Position numbers and translations under genes: made by a program. Shown piece after piece: positions 26,581-34,671 of a DNA stretch of 64,000 nucleotides. The notes beneath the pieces are model-generated. The model saw only the letters and a list, made by a program, of their open reading frames with translations. It made no database searches and was not told the origin of the DNA. The number at the start of each line of letters is the position of its first letter. Position 1 is the first letter of the stretch. Source of the stretch: Pseudomonas sp. MYb327 (GTDB lineage Bacteria; Pseudomonadota; Gammaproteobacteria; Pseudomonadales; Pseudomonadaceae); the NCBI RefSeq assembly GCF_040438925.1, contig NZ_CP159258.1:3114001-3178000 (forward strand), read 5' to 3'.

Positions 26581-27372
26581 ATGAAAAACAGCACAAGCGT
26601 AATGCTGCTCGGTGGCCTGTTCGCTCTATCTTTTGGCACGCAGGCACAGGAAGTCCCCTCGCATCTGGATAGCGTCATTCAACAAGGCCAACTGCGCGTC
26701 TGCACGACGGGCGACTACAAACCCTATACCTCCAAGGCCGAAGACGGCGAATACTCGGGCATCGATATCGCCATGGCCCGCTCACTGGCCGACAGCCTGG
26801 GCGTCAAGGTCGAGTGGGTGCCCACCACCTGGAAAACCCTGATGCCCGACATGCTCGCGGGCAAATGCGACATCGGCATGGGCGGAATTTCGGTCACCCT
26901 CGAACGACAGAAAAAAGCCTTCTTCAGCACCACGCTGGACGTCGACGGCAAAATCCCGCTGGTGCGCTGCGAAGATCAGGCGTTGTATCAAACCGTCGAG
27001 CAGATCAACCAGCCTTCGGTTCGCCTGGTTGAACCCGCTGGGGGCACCAACGAAGCTTTCGTTCACGCCTTCCTGCCCAAGGCGCAATTGAGCCTTCACG
27101 ACAACGTGACCATCTTTCAAGAACTGCTTGATAAGAAGGCCGACGTGATGATCACCGACGCCTCGGAAGCGATGTACCAGCAGAAACTCAAACCGGGACT
27201 GTGCGCGGTCAACCCCACGAAATATATGCAATACGGTGAAAAGGCTTATCTGCTGCCGCGTGATGACATGACCTGGAAGTTGTACGTCGATCAGTGGCTG
27301 CATCTGGCCAAGGTGACGGGTAATTACCAGAAGATTCTGGGGCAGTGGGTGGCAATGCCTGAGACGAAATAA
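26581..27372 (+). CDS. pheC: Periplasmic cyclohexadienyl dehydratase
   Basis: Converts prephenate to phenylpyruvate, or arogenate to phenylalanine, in the periplasm. A 263-residue precursor with a signal peptide ending at TQAQ. It has the fold of solute-binding protein family 3. Landmarks that I recall from P. aeruginosa PheC are present: LRVCTTGDYKPYT, MGGISVTLERQ, PAGGTNE, DNVTIFQELLDKKADVMITDASEA (with the catalytic Glu) and EKAYLLPRDD. An ordinary amino-acid-binding protein is the alternative, but no ABC transporter genes adjoin and the TDA-EA motif favours PheC. An aromatic aminotransferase gene lies at 13237 in this window. Confidence 0.85.
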   Translation: MKNSTSVMLLGGLFALSFGTQAQEVPSHLDSVIQQGQLRVCTTGDYKPYTSKAEDGEYSGIDIAMARSLADSLGVKVEWVPTTWKTLMPDMLAGKCDIGMGGISVTLERQKKAFFSTTLDVDGKIPLVRCEDQALYQTVEQINQPSVRLVEPAGGTNEAFVHAFLPKAQLSLHDNVTIFQELLDKKADVMITDASEAMYQQKLKPGLCAVNPTKYMQYGEKAYLLPRDDMTWKLYVDQWLHLAKVTGNYQKILGQWVAMPETK

Positions 27373-27381
27373 CGTTCACGC

Positions 27382-27409
27382 TTGCGAATTGCGAATTGCG
27401 AATTGCGAA
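27382..27409 (+). repeat. Four perfect copies of the heptamer TTGCGAA
   Basis: TTGCGAA is repeated head to tail four times, 10 bases past the pheC stop. A 7-bp unit can expand or contract by slippage. It is outside any gene that I call. Confidence 0.9.
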
Positions 27410-27436
27410 CGCAAAGCTGTAGGAGCGGGATCAAAC

Positions 27437-27658
27437 TCAATCGTCGTGCAGCAACCCTGAGCTGTATTCGCCGAAGCTGTTGCCCAGCGCACTGCCATGG
27501 AAATTCATCTTGTTCGGGTTGGTGTTGGTTGGCCCCGGGCCAAATCCGGCTGAGGGCACGGATTCCGCTGAGTATTTGCTATGAGAACTCACACCCGAAC
27601 AGGCGCTCAACAGCAAAGCACCAGCGATTAGCGAGACTTTGATCAGGTTTGAGGTCAT
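27437..27658 (-). CDS. Small lipoprotein
   Basis: A 73-residue precursor starting MTSNLIKV at 27658. The lipobox is LLLSAC, with Cys20 as the lipidation site. The mature part is about 54 residues, rich in Ser, Gly, Asn and Pro, ending LLHDD. There is no second membrane segment and no family match that I recognise. Residue +2 after Cys is Ser, which by the E. coli rule favours the outer membrane. A REP-like half element (GTAGGAGCGGGATCAAAC) covers its stop codon region. Confidence 0.72.
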   Translation of the reverse strand: MTSNLIKVSLIAGALLLSACSGVSSHSKYSAESVPSAGFGPGPTNTNPNKMNFHGSALGNSFGEYSSGLLHDD

Positions 27659-27855
27659 TGTTTTAGTTCCTGTGGGTGGGTGCGCGGTGGCAGGTTCTTG
27701 TGCGTTCATCCTAGGCTGCTGGCGAAACGGGGATCGTGAAACTTTGATGGGTGACAGCGTTGGTTCAGGTGTGGCGTATTTTTTGAAGATCGAGGTGTTT
27801 GTGCAAAAACAGCACGGTCCTACACGACGATAGGAATTGTCCGTACACTTCGCCG

Positions 27856-27885
27856 TTGCTGCGTTTTTGTCACGAGGCCTATAGT
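27856..27885 (+). promoter_or_regulatory. Sigma70-like promoter of the structured leader
   Basis: TTGCTG-N18-TATAGT. A start near 27892 gives a leader of about 240 bases before the ATG at 28132. Confidence 0.45.
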
Positions 27886-27891
27886 CCGAAC

Positions 27892-28131
27892 GCGCCCAAA
27901 TGGCGCATCGGGTTTGGCGACTCGATGACAAAGTAGAGGAACCTCCCAGCTATCTCGGAGTGTTTCGGAACGCACTTGGTTACCTGTTTTTGGTGGCTGT
28001 GCGTGGGAGACCCTCGGGTCTGCCGGTTTACCTTGTCCCGGTTCGCCAACCTGCGTACAGCTGCCACCCCTTGTTTGGCGACACTGAGTGGTAGTTCACC
28101 TCAATACAAGGAATCACTCATTAAAGAATTT
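27892..28131 (+). promoter_or_regulatory. Long structured 5' leader with alternative pairing arms
   Basis: TTGGCGA occurs at 27914-27920 and again at 28075-28081. The exact complement TCGCCAA lies between, at 28043-28049. Either arm can pair with the central one, giving two mutually exclusive stems. A small AGACC/GGTCT hairpin lies near 28007-28021. The span has no open frame that I can support. It resembles leaders that I recall ahead of small DUF3077/DUF6124-type genes in pseudomonads, but I could not check this. Confidence 0.5.
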
Positions 28132-28389
28132 ATGGCTTTAACCAGCAACGCCGACGATCTCCCCTCCTTTTACGTCAACACCACACAACCCCTGCACTCG
28201 CTGCTCAGCAGCGCCAGCTACCGAATCAGCGCCGTGACGCAGGTTCTCGAAAACCTCGCCATGCGCGGCGAAATCAGCACCGACTCCGTCATCCTCAGCG
28301 ACTTCGCATTGCTGTGCTCCATCCCTCTGCGCGATGGCTGCGATGTGCTGGATGTCATAGCGCGACGCATGGATGCTGAACCGTCCTGA
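28132..28389 (+). CDS. Small hypothetical protein behind structured leader
   Basis: 85 residues from ATG at 28132, beginning MALTSNADDLPSFYVN. Soluble and mostly helical, with an SLLSSASYRISAVTQVLENLAMRG segment and SDFALLCSIPLRDGCDVLDVIARRM at the end. It resembles the DUF3077/DUF6124 class of small pseudomonad proteins (a short disordered N-terminus, then two helices). No good Shine-Dalgarno lies directly before the ATG: AAAGAA is close and AAGGAA is 20 or more bases away. That would fit translation control by the leader. Confidence 0.65.
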   Translation: MALTSNADDLPSFYVNTTQPLHSLLSSASYRISAVTQVLENLAMRGEISTDSVILSDFALLCSIPLRDGCDVLDVIARRMDAEPS

Positions 28390-28392
28390 CGC

Positions 28393-28424
28393 AAAAAAGG
28401 GGCGCCCTCTACGGACGCCCCTTC
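28393..28424. terminator. Hairpin after the small gene
   Basis: GGGGCG and CGCCCC pair around an 11-base loop. The T-run is on the minus strand, while on the plus strand only TTCGGT follows. It may terminate weakly in the plus direction. Confidence 0.5.
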
Positions 28425-28541
28425 GGTAAGCCTTACTGCGATGTAGATTTACTTCGTGATACACCTCGCGACGACCAGCTAATTCAGGCTGACGCTTGTC
28501 GGTGTAAGATGCTCCAACCCACATCCACCATTGAGGTCACC

Positions 28542-28784
28542 ATGACCGGTATATCTCTGAACCTGCCGGAAGACCTGTCGAATTCTCTCGCCGACCTGGC
28601 AAAGACAAATGGCCAAACTGCGAGCTATCTGGCGATGGACGTCCTTCGCGATTACATCGAACACGAGAAGACTCTGACTGCGCAGATCGAACTGGCCGTG
28701 AAAGAAGCCGACGAAGGCAAATTCGCCACGGATGAACAAGTAGCCGCAATGCGTGCCCGGCGCTGGAGCCGGAATGCGGGTTGA
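28542..28784 (+). CDS. Ribbon-helix-helix antitoxin of a type II TA pair
   Basis: 80 residues from MTGISLNLPEDL, with GAGGTCACC as a good ribosome-binding site. The N-terminal beta-strand and two helices (ISLNLPEDLSNSLADLAK, then ASYLAMDVLRDYIE) form an RHH DNA-binding domain. The acidic, flexible C-terminus (ADEGKFATDEQVAAMRARR) would wrap the toxin. It overlaps the toxin gene by 11 bases. It likely binds its own promoter alone or with the toxin. Confidence 0.88.
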   Translation: MTGISLNLPEDLSNSLADLAKTNGQTASYLAMDVLRDYIEHEKTLTAQIELAVKEADEGKFATDEQVAAMRARRWSRNAG

Positions 28785-29058
28785 GTGGCTGGAAAAGGCT
28801 CTCAAAAACCTGGAAGACGAAGGCAATTACATTGCCCTCGAAAATCCAAAAGCTGCTGACGACTTCTCCGATGCGATCTTCGCCAGCGTAGACAAATTGG
28901 CCCAATTCCCCGCCATGGGACGCGAAGGCAGGGTCAAAAATACGCGCGAATGGGCGGTGCCCAACTGGTCCTATCTGATCCCCTATCGTGTACGTGGTGA
29001 TCGCCTTCAGATTCTCGGCGTGTTTCACACCCGACAACGCCCACGCTCCAAGTGGTGA
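28774..29058 (+). CDS. RelE/ParE-family toxin
   Basis: 94 residues starting MRVEWLEKALKNLEDEG. Family features: a first strand and helix hairpin with ALKNLEDEGNYIALENPKAADDFSDAIFASVDKLAQFPAMGREGR, then TREWAVPNWSYLIPYRVRGDRLQILGVFHTRQ. The C-terminal beta-sheet ends in the typical VFHTRQ pattern with Arg. ParE members poison DNA gyrase and RelE members cut mRNA on ribosomes; the sequence is closer to ParE. It appears intact and is translationally coupled to the antitoxin. Confidence 0.9.
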   Translation: MRVEWLEKALKNLEDEGNYIALENPKAADDFSDAIFASVDKLAQFPAMGREGRVKNTREWAVPNWSYLIPYRVRGDRLQILGVFHTRQRPRSKW

Positions 29059-29174
29059 GTCAGCGCAAAAGAATACCGCGGCCGCTCCGAACCGGAACGC
29101 CATACCTATCTACAACGCCACGACCGCATCCCTGATAAACTGCGCGCCTACACCTCCCTGATTCTGATTCCCCA

Positions 29175-30161
29175 ATGCCATTACCAACTGCTTCGCTCTC
29201 CCGCCGCTTCTCCGTCGCACCTATGATGGACTGGACGGATAGACATTGCCGTTTCTTCCTGCGCCTGCTGTCAAAGAACGCCCTGCTCTACACCGAAATG
29301 GTCACCACCGGCGCGTTGCTCAACGGTGATCACGAGCGCTTCCTGCGCCACAACGAAGCCGAGCATCCGCTCGCATTGCAACTCGGCGGCAGTGTTCCGC
29401 TGGACCTGGCCGCTTGCGCACGCATGGCCCAGGACCATGGTTACGACGAGGTGAATCTAAACGTCGGCTGCCCAAGTGACCGGGTGCAGAACAACATGAT
29501 CGGCGCGTGCCTGATGGGGCATCCGCAGTTGGTGGCAGATTGTGTGAAGGCAATGCGTGACGCGGTGTCGATTCCGGTGACGGTGAAGCATCGCATCGGC
29601 ATCAACGGGCGGGACAGTTACGAGGAGTTGTGTGATTTCGTCGGCACGGTTCGCGAGGCCGGGTGCACCAGTTTTACCGTGCATGCGCGAATTGCGATTC
29701 TGGAGGGATTGTCGCCGAAGGAAAATCGCGACATTCCGCCACTGCGGTATGACGTGGCGGCGCGGTTGAAGGCGGATTTTCCGGAGCTGGAGATCATTCT
29801 TAACGGCGGGATCAAGACGCTGGAAGCCTGTCACGAGCATTTGCAGACGTTTGACGGTGTGATGCTCGGTCGCGAGGCGTATCACAACCCTTATGTGATG
29901 GCTGAAGTGGATCAGCAGTTGTTCGGCAGCACGGCGCCGGTGATCACTCGCGCTGAGGCGCTGGCGCAGTTGCGGCCTTACATTGCTGCGCACATTGAGG
30001 CGGGCGGTTCGATGCATCACATCACCCGGCATGTGCTGGGGCTGGGTACCGGTTTCCCGGGAGCACGCAAGTTTCGGCAGTTGTTGTCGGTGGATATCCA
30101 TAAGGCCAAAGAGCCATTGGCGTTGCTGGATCAGGCGGCGGAGTTGCTTGAAGGGCGCTGA
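29175..30161 (+). CDS. dusA: tRNA-dihydrouridine(20/20a) synthase DusA
   Basis: An FMN-dependent TIM-barrel enzyme that reduces U20/U20a of tRNA. 328 residues. N-terminal SVAPMMDWTDRHCRFFLRLLS, YTEMVTTGALL, LQLGGS, NLNVGCPSDRVQNNMIGACLM with the catalytic Cys, TVKHRIGI, and the DusA-specific GLSPKENRDIPPL. ILNGGIKT binds the phosphate of FMN. The helical tRNA-binding C-terminus has HHITRHVLGL. It is followed by tal, as I recall in P. aeruginosa. Confidence 0.96.
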   Translation: MPLPTASLSRRFSVAPMMDWTDRHCRFFLRLLSKNALLYTEMVTTGALLNGDHERFLRHNEAEHPLALQLGGSVPLDLAACARMAQDHGYDEVNLNVGCPSDRVQNNMIGACLMGHPQLVADCVKAMRDAVSIPVTVKHRIGINGRDSYEELCDFVGTVREAGCTSFTVHARIAILEGLSPKENRDIPPLRYDVAARLKADFPELEIILNGGIKTLEACHEHLQTFDGVMLGREAYHNPYVMAEVDQQLFGSTAPVITRAEALAQLRPYIAAHIEAGGSMHHITRHVLGLGTGFPGARKFRQLLSVDIHKAKEPLALLDQAAELLEGR

Positions 30162-30339
30162 CGGTCAGTTGCTTTGAACCTGTGGTCTGTTTTGGCATCG
30201 TATTTACCGATACCGAGCCCCGCCTTTCAAACAGCCGTTTTCAGGTTGTTGCCGCCAGGGCCATCGATACACATACGTACCCTTGAGTGGCTGTCAGCGC
30301 TCGGGTAATGTCATCAGACCCACAGGACAGAGCACGCCC

Positions 30340-31266
30340 ATGACTTCCAAGCTGGAACAACTCAAGCAAATGACCACCGTCGTTGCCGACACTGGCGACT
30401 TCGAAGCGATCGCTCGCGTTAAACCGGTGGACGCGACCACCAACCCTTCCCTGCTGCTCAAGGCAGCAGCCATTCCTGCTTACGCTGAGTTGCTTAACGC
30501 TTGCGTCAGCGATTGCAAAGGCGATGTAGGTCTGGCGAGCGACCGTTTTGGCGTCGCGGTAGGGCAAGAAATTCTGAAAGTGATTCCTGGCCGTATTTCC
30601 ACCGAAGTGGATGCGCGCCTGTCGTTCGACACTGACGCCGTATTGAAGCGTGCGCACCGTCTGATCGAGCTGTACGAAAAAGCCGGCATTGGCCGCGACC
30701 GCGTGCTGATCAAGATCGCCTCCACCTGGGAAGGCATCCGCGCTGCGGAAATCCTGGAAAAGGAAGGCATCCAGACCAACCTGACCCTGCTGTTCTCCTT
30801 CGCTCAGGCCGCCGCATGTGCCGACGCCGGAGTGTTCCTGATTTCGCCGTTCGTGGGCCGTATCTACGACTGGTACAAGAAAGCCAACGGCAACGACTAC
30901 ACCGGCGCGGATGATCCGGGCGTGCAGTCGGTGACGCGCATCTACAACTACTACAAGGCCAATGACTACAAGACCGTGGTAATGGGCGCGAGCTTCCGCA
31001 ACTTGAGCCAGATCGAGCACTTGGCCGGTTGCGACCGCCTGACCATCAGCCCGGATCTGATCGACAAGCTGGCCGCTGATACTGGCAAGCTGGAACGTAA
31101 ACTGGCGCCAGGTCATGCCGGTGAAGCGCGTTTGAGCTTGAACGAAGCGCAGTTCCGCTGGTTGTCGAACGAAGACGCCATGGCGACCGAGAAACTGGCT
31201 GAGGGGATTCGTCAGTTTGCTCGCGATCAGGAGAAGCTCGAGGCGTTGTTGCAAGCCAAGCTGTGA
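30340..31266 (+). CDS. tal: Transaldolase
   Basis: Transfers dihydroxyacetone between sugar phosphates in the non-oxidative pentose phosphate pathway. 308 residues from [12 protein letters not shown]; the alternative start 19 codons upstream is not needed. [25 protein letters not shown] and [15 protein letters not shown] with the Schiff-base Lys, then [11 protein letters not shown], all mark the TalA/TalB subfamily. It is a single gene with a terminator 19 bases after the stop. Confidence 0.97.
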   Translation: MTSKLEQLKQMTTVVADTGDFEAIARVKPVDATTNPSLLLKAAAIPAYAELLNACVSDCKGDVGLASDRFGVAVGQEILKVIPGRISTEVDARLSFDTDAVLKRAHRLIELYEKAGIGRDRVLIKIASTWEGIRAAEILEKEGIQTNLTLLFSFAQAAACADAGVFLISPFVGRIYDWYKKANGNDYTGADDPGVQSVTRIYNYYKANDYKTVVMGASFRNLSQIEHLAGCDRLTISPDLIDKLAADTGKLERKLAPGHAGEARLSLNEAQFRWLSNEDAMATEKLAEGIRQFARDQEKLEALLQAKL

Positions 31267-31284
31267 TCTGAGTTGGTGTAATGC

Positions 31285-31319
31285 AAAAAGGGCGAACCTT
31301 GGTGGGTTCGCCCTTTTTT
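31285..31319 (+). terminator. Terminator of tal
   Basis: GGGCGAACC and GGTTCGCCC pair around a short loop, followed by six T. Confidence 0.92.
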
Positions 31320-31372
31320 GTGTCTGCCAGGCTTTGTTGGTTTCGCGGCGGTTATTCGGTGGCTGAATGGCC

Positions 31373-31453
31373 GCTATCGCCAGCAGGCCGGCTCCTGCAA
31401 GGGTCTGCGTCGAACATCAAATCTCTGTAGGAGCCGGCTTGCTGGCGATGGCA
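31373..31453. repeat. REPIN between tal and the RssC-type gene
   Basis: ATCGCCAGCAGGCCGGCTCC faces GGAGCCGGCTTGCTGGCGAT about 30 bp apart. Confidence 0.75.
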
Positions 31454-31481
31454 CCTGGACAGGCACCATCGGATCAAGGGA

Positions 31482-31964
31482 TCAGTGCCGCTCCAGCGCA
31501 TTCACAAGATCATGAAACGCTTCACGATTTGAGTCGTTGAGGCCCATGAGAATCTTGTGCGCTTCAAGCACCTTGATCCGCACCACTTCTTCGGACTGAT
31601 CCTGATCTGGCAAGTCGTCAAGGCATTCCGGGCACGGGATCGGCTGGTCAACGATGTTGAACACTTGCTCGAAGCCCATGGATTGCAGCAGACGGGTGAT
31701 GTCTTCGTGGGTGGTGACGACGGTCGGCAGCAGGCCGACTTTTTGCCGCGACAGGATCGACAGTTTGGCCAGCAGGCCAAGGGTGGTGCTGTCGATGCTG
31801 CGGGTTTCGGTCAAATCAATCACGATCGCGTTGAAATTCATCGCGGTGAAGATTTTCTCAATAGTCGCATCCAACGCCGAACACAGGGTCAGGCGAACTT
31901 CACCGACGAACTTGAGGACGAAGGTGCCGTCCTGCTCGGCGAACTGGATTCTACCGGTACTCAT
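31482..31964 (-). CDS. rssC: STAS-domain anti-sigma factor antagonist (RssC-type)
   Basis: 160 residues. The STAS fold spans about residues 5-105. The phosphorylatable Ser region is IDLTETRSIDSTTLGLLAKL (about 48-67). The C-terminus carries CPECLDD and a helical tail. Its start overlaps the stop of the PP2C response regulator (TAATG), so the two are made together: the phosphatase presumably acts on this STAS protein in a partner-switch. I recall the order tal-rssC-rssB-PilZ-vacJ from P. aeruginosa (PA2796-2800). The HsbA/HsbR pair of the HptB pathway is a similar but separate locus. Confidence 0.82.
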   Translation of the reverse strand: MSTGRIQFAEQDGTFVLKFVGEVRLTLCSALDATIEKIFTAMNFNAIVIDLTETRSIDSTTLGLLAKLSILSRQKVGLLPTVVTTHEDITRLLQSMGFEQVFNIVDQPIPCPECLDDLPDQDQSEEVVRIKVLEAHKILMGLNDSNREAFHDLVNALERH

Positions 31965-33145
31965 TAAAGATTCCTGCTCAACACCAACAGGGCGATATCA
32001 TCCGGCATCTCCCCTAGCGTGGCCAATCCAAAAACCTGCCGCAGACCATCCAGGCTGCCGCCCGCTGCCTTGACCCGTTGGGGCAACGCAGCTTCTTTTT
32101 CTTTGAGTGTGGGCTCTGGCAAGAGGTCCAGAATGCCATCAGACATCAGCGTCAGGCTGAATGTCGGCGGCAGCTCCAGCACGTGGTCTTCGTAGGTCGC
32201 TTCGTTGAAGAGGCCCACCGGCAGGCCACGCCCTTCCAGATAACGAACACTGTCGGGTGTGTACAACACTGGCAACGGCAAATGACCACCGATGCTATAG
32301 GTCAACAAACCTGTCTCCTCGTCGATGACTCCACCGACCATTGTGACGTGTTTGCCCAGCTTACAACTGATCAGGCCCCGGTTGATATGACCAAGAACCT
32401 CTGAAGGCTTGAATTCCGGCAATGTACCGCTGCGCTTGGACTCGAACAGCAAGCGCGTGGTCATGAACTTCAGCAGAACGGTGACGAAGGCTGAAGAAGC
32501 GCCATGCCCGGAAACGTCCGCCAGGTAAAACGCTACCCGGCGTTCGTCGACGCGGAAGTAGTCGACGAAATCACCCGACAGGTACAGCGACGGGATGATC
32601 TGGTGGGCAAATTTGAAATCGTCGATGGTCCAGGGGCTGACCGGCAACATGTTCATCTGGACCTGGCGACCGGCATTCTGGTCTTCCTGGAGCAGGTTCA
32701 GGCTGGCGGCGAGCTCGCGGTTGGCCTTTTCCAGCTTTTCGCGGTAGCGCTGGTTCTCCAGCAGCAAGCGCGCACGATCCAGGGCCCGACGCACAGAGTG
32801 CTCGAGCACCGCCAGATCTTCTAGAGGCTTGATCAGGTAGTCTGCCGCGCCCAGGCGCAGCGCCTCGACCGCGTCGTTCATCACGCCGGCACCCGACACC
32901 ACGATTACCGGCGTCTGCGGCGACCGCTCGGTGACCTGGCGGATGAGTTCGAGTCCGCCCATCTGCGGCATGCGCAGATCGCAGATGACCAAGTCGGGCT
33001 TTTCTTGCTCGAATACCTGAAGACCCTGCTGACCATTGCTGGCCTGCAAGACGCTGAAACCACTGTCTTCCAAATAGGCGGCGAGGCTCGCGCGCACTAC
33101 TTCGTCATCATCGATTATCAGCAGCGTGGCACTGGTTTTTGGCAT
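31964..33145 (-). CDS. rssB: Response regulator with PP2C phosphatase output (RssB-type)
   Basis: 393 residues from MPKTSATLLIIDDDE. Receiver domain about 1-125, with DDD acidic pocket, phosphoacceptor in LVICDLRMPQMGG, and the conserved Lys in YLIKPLEDL. A coiled-coil linker (about 130-165) leads to a SpoIIE/PP2C phosphatase domain (about 190-390). Its metal-binding motifs are kept: SGDFVDYF, FYLADVSGHGASSA, LMSDGILDLL. E. coli RssB has lost such residues; here the phosphatase looks active. The likely substrate is the adjacent STAS protein. A role in general stress sigma-factor control is inferred from the family name only. Confidence 0.85.
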   Translation of the reverse strand: MPKTSATLLIIDDDEVVRASLAAYLEDSGFSVLQASNGQQGLQVFEQEKPDLVICDLRMPQMGGLELIRQVTERSPQTPVIVVSGAGVMNDAVEALRLGAADYLIKPLEDLAVLEHSVRRALDRARLLLENQRYREKLEKANRELAASLNLLQEDQNAGRQVQMNMLPVSPWTIDDFKFAHQIIPSLYLSGDFVDYFRVDERRVAFYLADVSGHGASSAFVTVLLKFMTTRLLFESKRSGTLPEFKPSEVLGHINRGLISCKLGKHVTMVGGVIDEETGLLTYSIGGHLPLPVLYTPDSVRYLEGRGLPVGLFNEATYEDHVLELPPTFSLTLMSDGILDLLPEPTLKEKEAALPQRVKAAGGSLDGLRQVFGLATLGEMPDDIALLVLSRNL

Positions 33146-33421
33146 GTGGGCAAACGGCGCCAGAATTAGGTTGGCGTAGCGGCTCGGGTTTATGGCCCGG
33201 CTCACACTACTGGATTCGCTTTCTAGCCTCTCTGTCGCACCGCTTTCGGGCATTTGCCCTACACACATGTACACCAGAGGTGCCCTTCTAAGGCGCAGAC
33301 GGTACTCCCATCCGCGAGGCGTTTCAAGCTCACGCCGATGGTCGCTTGACGTCTACACTTGTCAAAGCACCGGGAGTTATAAGAACAAACAAAACCGTAA
33401 CCCAATGGAAGGATCAAACCC

Positions 33422-33721
33422 ATGAGCCAAACCGATCGGGACTACAGTGAAAAGCGCGATTTCATCCGCATGCGAGTCGACGCCGATGTGTCGCTGATTC
33501 ATCAAGGCGATGAGGTCGCAGCCGTCTGCATCGACCTTTCCAGCAGCGGCATGCAGCTTCAGGCGCCGCGTTCGTTCCAGATTGGTGACCGACTCAGCGT
33601 GCGTATCGAATCCGAGCACGTCGCGCTAAAGGGGCTCGAAGCCGACACCGAAGTGGTGTGGGTGAACGAACAAACCGGTGGAAGTCAGAAACTCGGCCTT
33701 ACAATCTTGAAGATGAATTAA
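33422..33721 (+). CDS. PilZ-domain protein
   Basis: 99 residues, a stand-alone c-di-GMP receptor. The RxxxR-type motif lies at the start, EKRDFIRMRV (about 11-20). The second motif is CIDLSSSGMQLQ (D/N-x-S-x-x-G, about 37-48). Both c-di-GMP contacts are therefore present. Ribosome-binding site AAGGATC is eight bases from the ATG. It is divergent from the rssBC pair and has a bidirectional terminator after it. Confidence 0.9.
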   Translation: MSQTDRDYSEKRDFIRMRVDADVSLIHQGDEVAAVCIDLSSSGMQLQAPRSFQIGDRLSVRIESEHVALKGLEADTEVVWVNEQTGGSQKLGLTILKMN

Positions 33722-33730
33722 CCCTGCCTG

Positions 33731-33767
33731 AAACGAAAAAAGCGGCTCAATGGCCGCTTTTTTCGTT
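33731..33767. terminator. Bidirectional terminator between PilZ gene and mlaA
   Basis: AAACGAAAAAAGCGG and CCGCTTTTTTCGTTT are a perfect inverted repeat with T-runs on both strands, between two convergent genes. Confidence 0.93.
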
Positions 33768-33781
33768 TAACCGGTCAGGAT

Positions 33782-34471
33782 TTAAAAATCGTCTTCGACC
33801 TGACCGTCTTTTACCTTGAACTCACGGTTCTGCAGGTAAGCGTTGCGAATAAAGATGTACTTGTCGCCGGTGATCAGCTTCTCGGAAGACAGCAGATTTG
33901 CGCGGGTATCGACAATGTTCAGGCCGAAGATCGAGTTACGCACCGGCACATCGTTGATGTACCGATAAGGGCCGGTGTAGCTATCGACCAGTTTGGAAGG
34001 CGCATCACGCAGGGTGCTTGGGCCGAGCAGTGGCAGCATCACGTACGGTCCGCTGCCGACACCCCAGTAACCGAGGGTCTGGCCGAAGTCTTCATCGTTG
34101 CGATGCAGGCCCATTTGGGTGCCCACATCGAAGAAGCCCAGCAGGCCGAACGTGGTGTTGAAGATCAAACGCGCGGTGTCGACACCTGCCGCGGCGGGTT
34201 TGGCCTGCAATAGATTGTTGGCGAGGTTGGTCACGTCGCCAACGTTGCGGAACATGTTGTGGATACCGTCTTCAAGAAACTGCGGCGTCACAAACTGATA
34301 ACCCTGGGCCAAAGGCTTCAGTGCATAGGTATCAACGACGTCGTTGAACTTGTAGATAGGACGATTGACGCTTTCCCAAGGATCATCTTCCGACGCCGCC
34401 TGAGCAGCGAACGGAACCAGCAGTACGCTGGCGCATACACAAAACCTAGCTAGATGATTGCTCCAGCGCAT
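33782..34471 (-). CDS. mlaA: MlaA/VacJ, outer-membrane lipid asymmetry protein
   Basis: Removes misplaced phospholipids from the outer leaflet and hands them to MlaC. 229 residues from MRWSNHLARF, with a strong AAGGAG ribosome-binding site 8 bases upstream. Family motifs: DPWESVNRPIYKFNDVVD, FRNVGDVTNLANNLLQ, NTTFGLLGFFDVGTQMGL, DFGQTLGYWGVGSGPYVMLPLLGPSTLRDA. The signal peptide ends AQA-ASED and has no lipobox Cys, unlike E. coli MlaA, so this protein is probably cleaved by signal peptidase I. The other mla genes are not in this window. Confidence 0.94.
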   Translation of the reverse strand: MRWSNHLARFCVCASVLLVPFAAQAASEDDPWESVNRPIYKFNDVVDTYALKPLAQGYQFVTPQFLEDGIHNMFRNVGDVTNLANNLLQAKPAAAGVDTARLIFNTTFGLLGFFDVGTQMGLHRNDEDFGQTLGYWGVGSGPYVMLPLLGPSTLRDAPSKLVDSYTGPYRYINDVPVRNSIFGLNIVDTRANLLSSEKLITGDKYIFIRNAYLQNREFKVKDGQVEDDF

Positions 34472-34671
34472 AAAAAAACTCCTTGGAATGTACCGTCGTC
34501 GAACGCTTGGGCCGACGCAAAGACCGCTAGTATAAGACGGAAATACCGCTTTAGGCAGCATTGCCCCTGATCCCCTGCCGTTGATTCTCGTTGAATGTAA
34601 GCGATTCACAACAGTGTCACTTAACTGTCACCCTACCCCTCTAGCCTTGAGGCTATTTCAAGGACGTTGAC

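Noticed and set aside
26581..27372. Plain amino-acid ABC-transporter binding protein
   Set aside because: No permease or ATPase genes are near, and the MITDASEA and PAGGTNE landmarks match cyclohexadienyl dehydratase better.
27382..27409. CRISPR-like repeat
   Set aside because: The units are 7 bp with no spacers; a simple tandem repeat.
31482..33145. HsbA/HsbR (HptB pathway) naming for the STAS/PP2C pair
   Set aside because: No hptB or flagellar genes adjoin. The tal-STAS-PP2C-PilZ-vacJ order that I recall points to the RssB/RssC-type locus instead.
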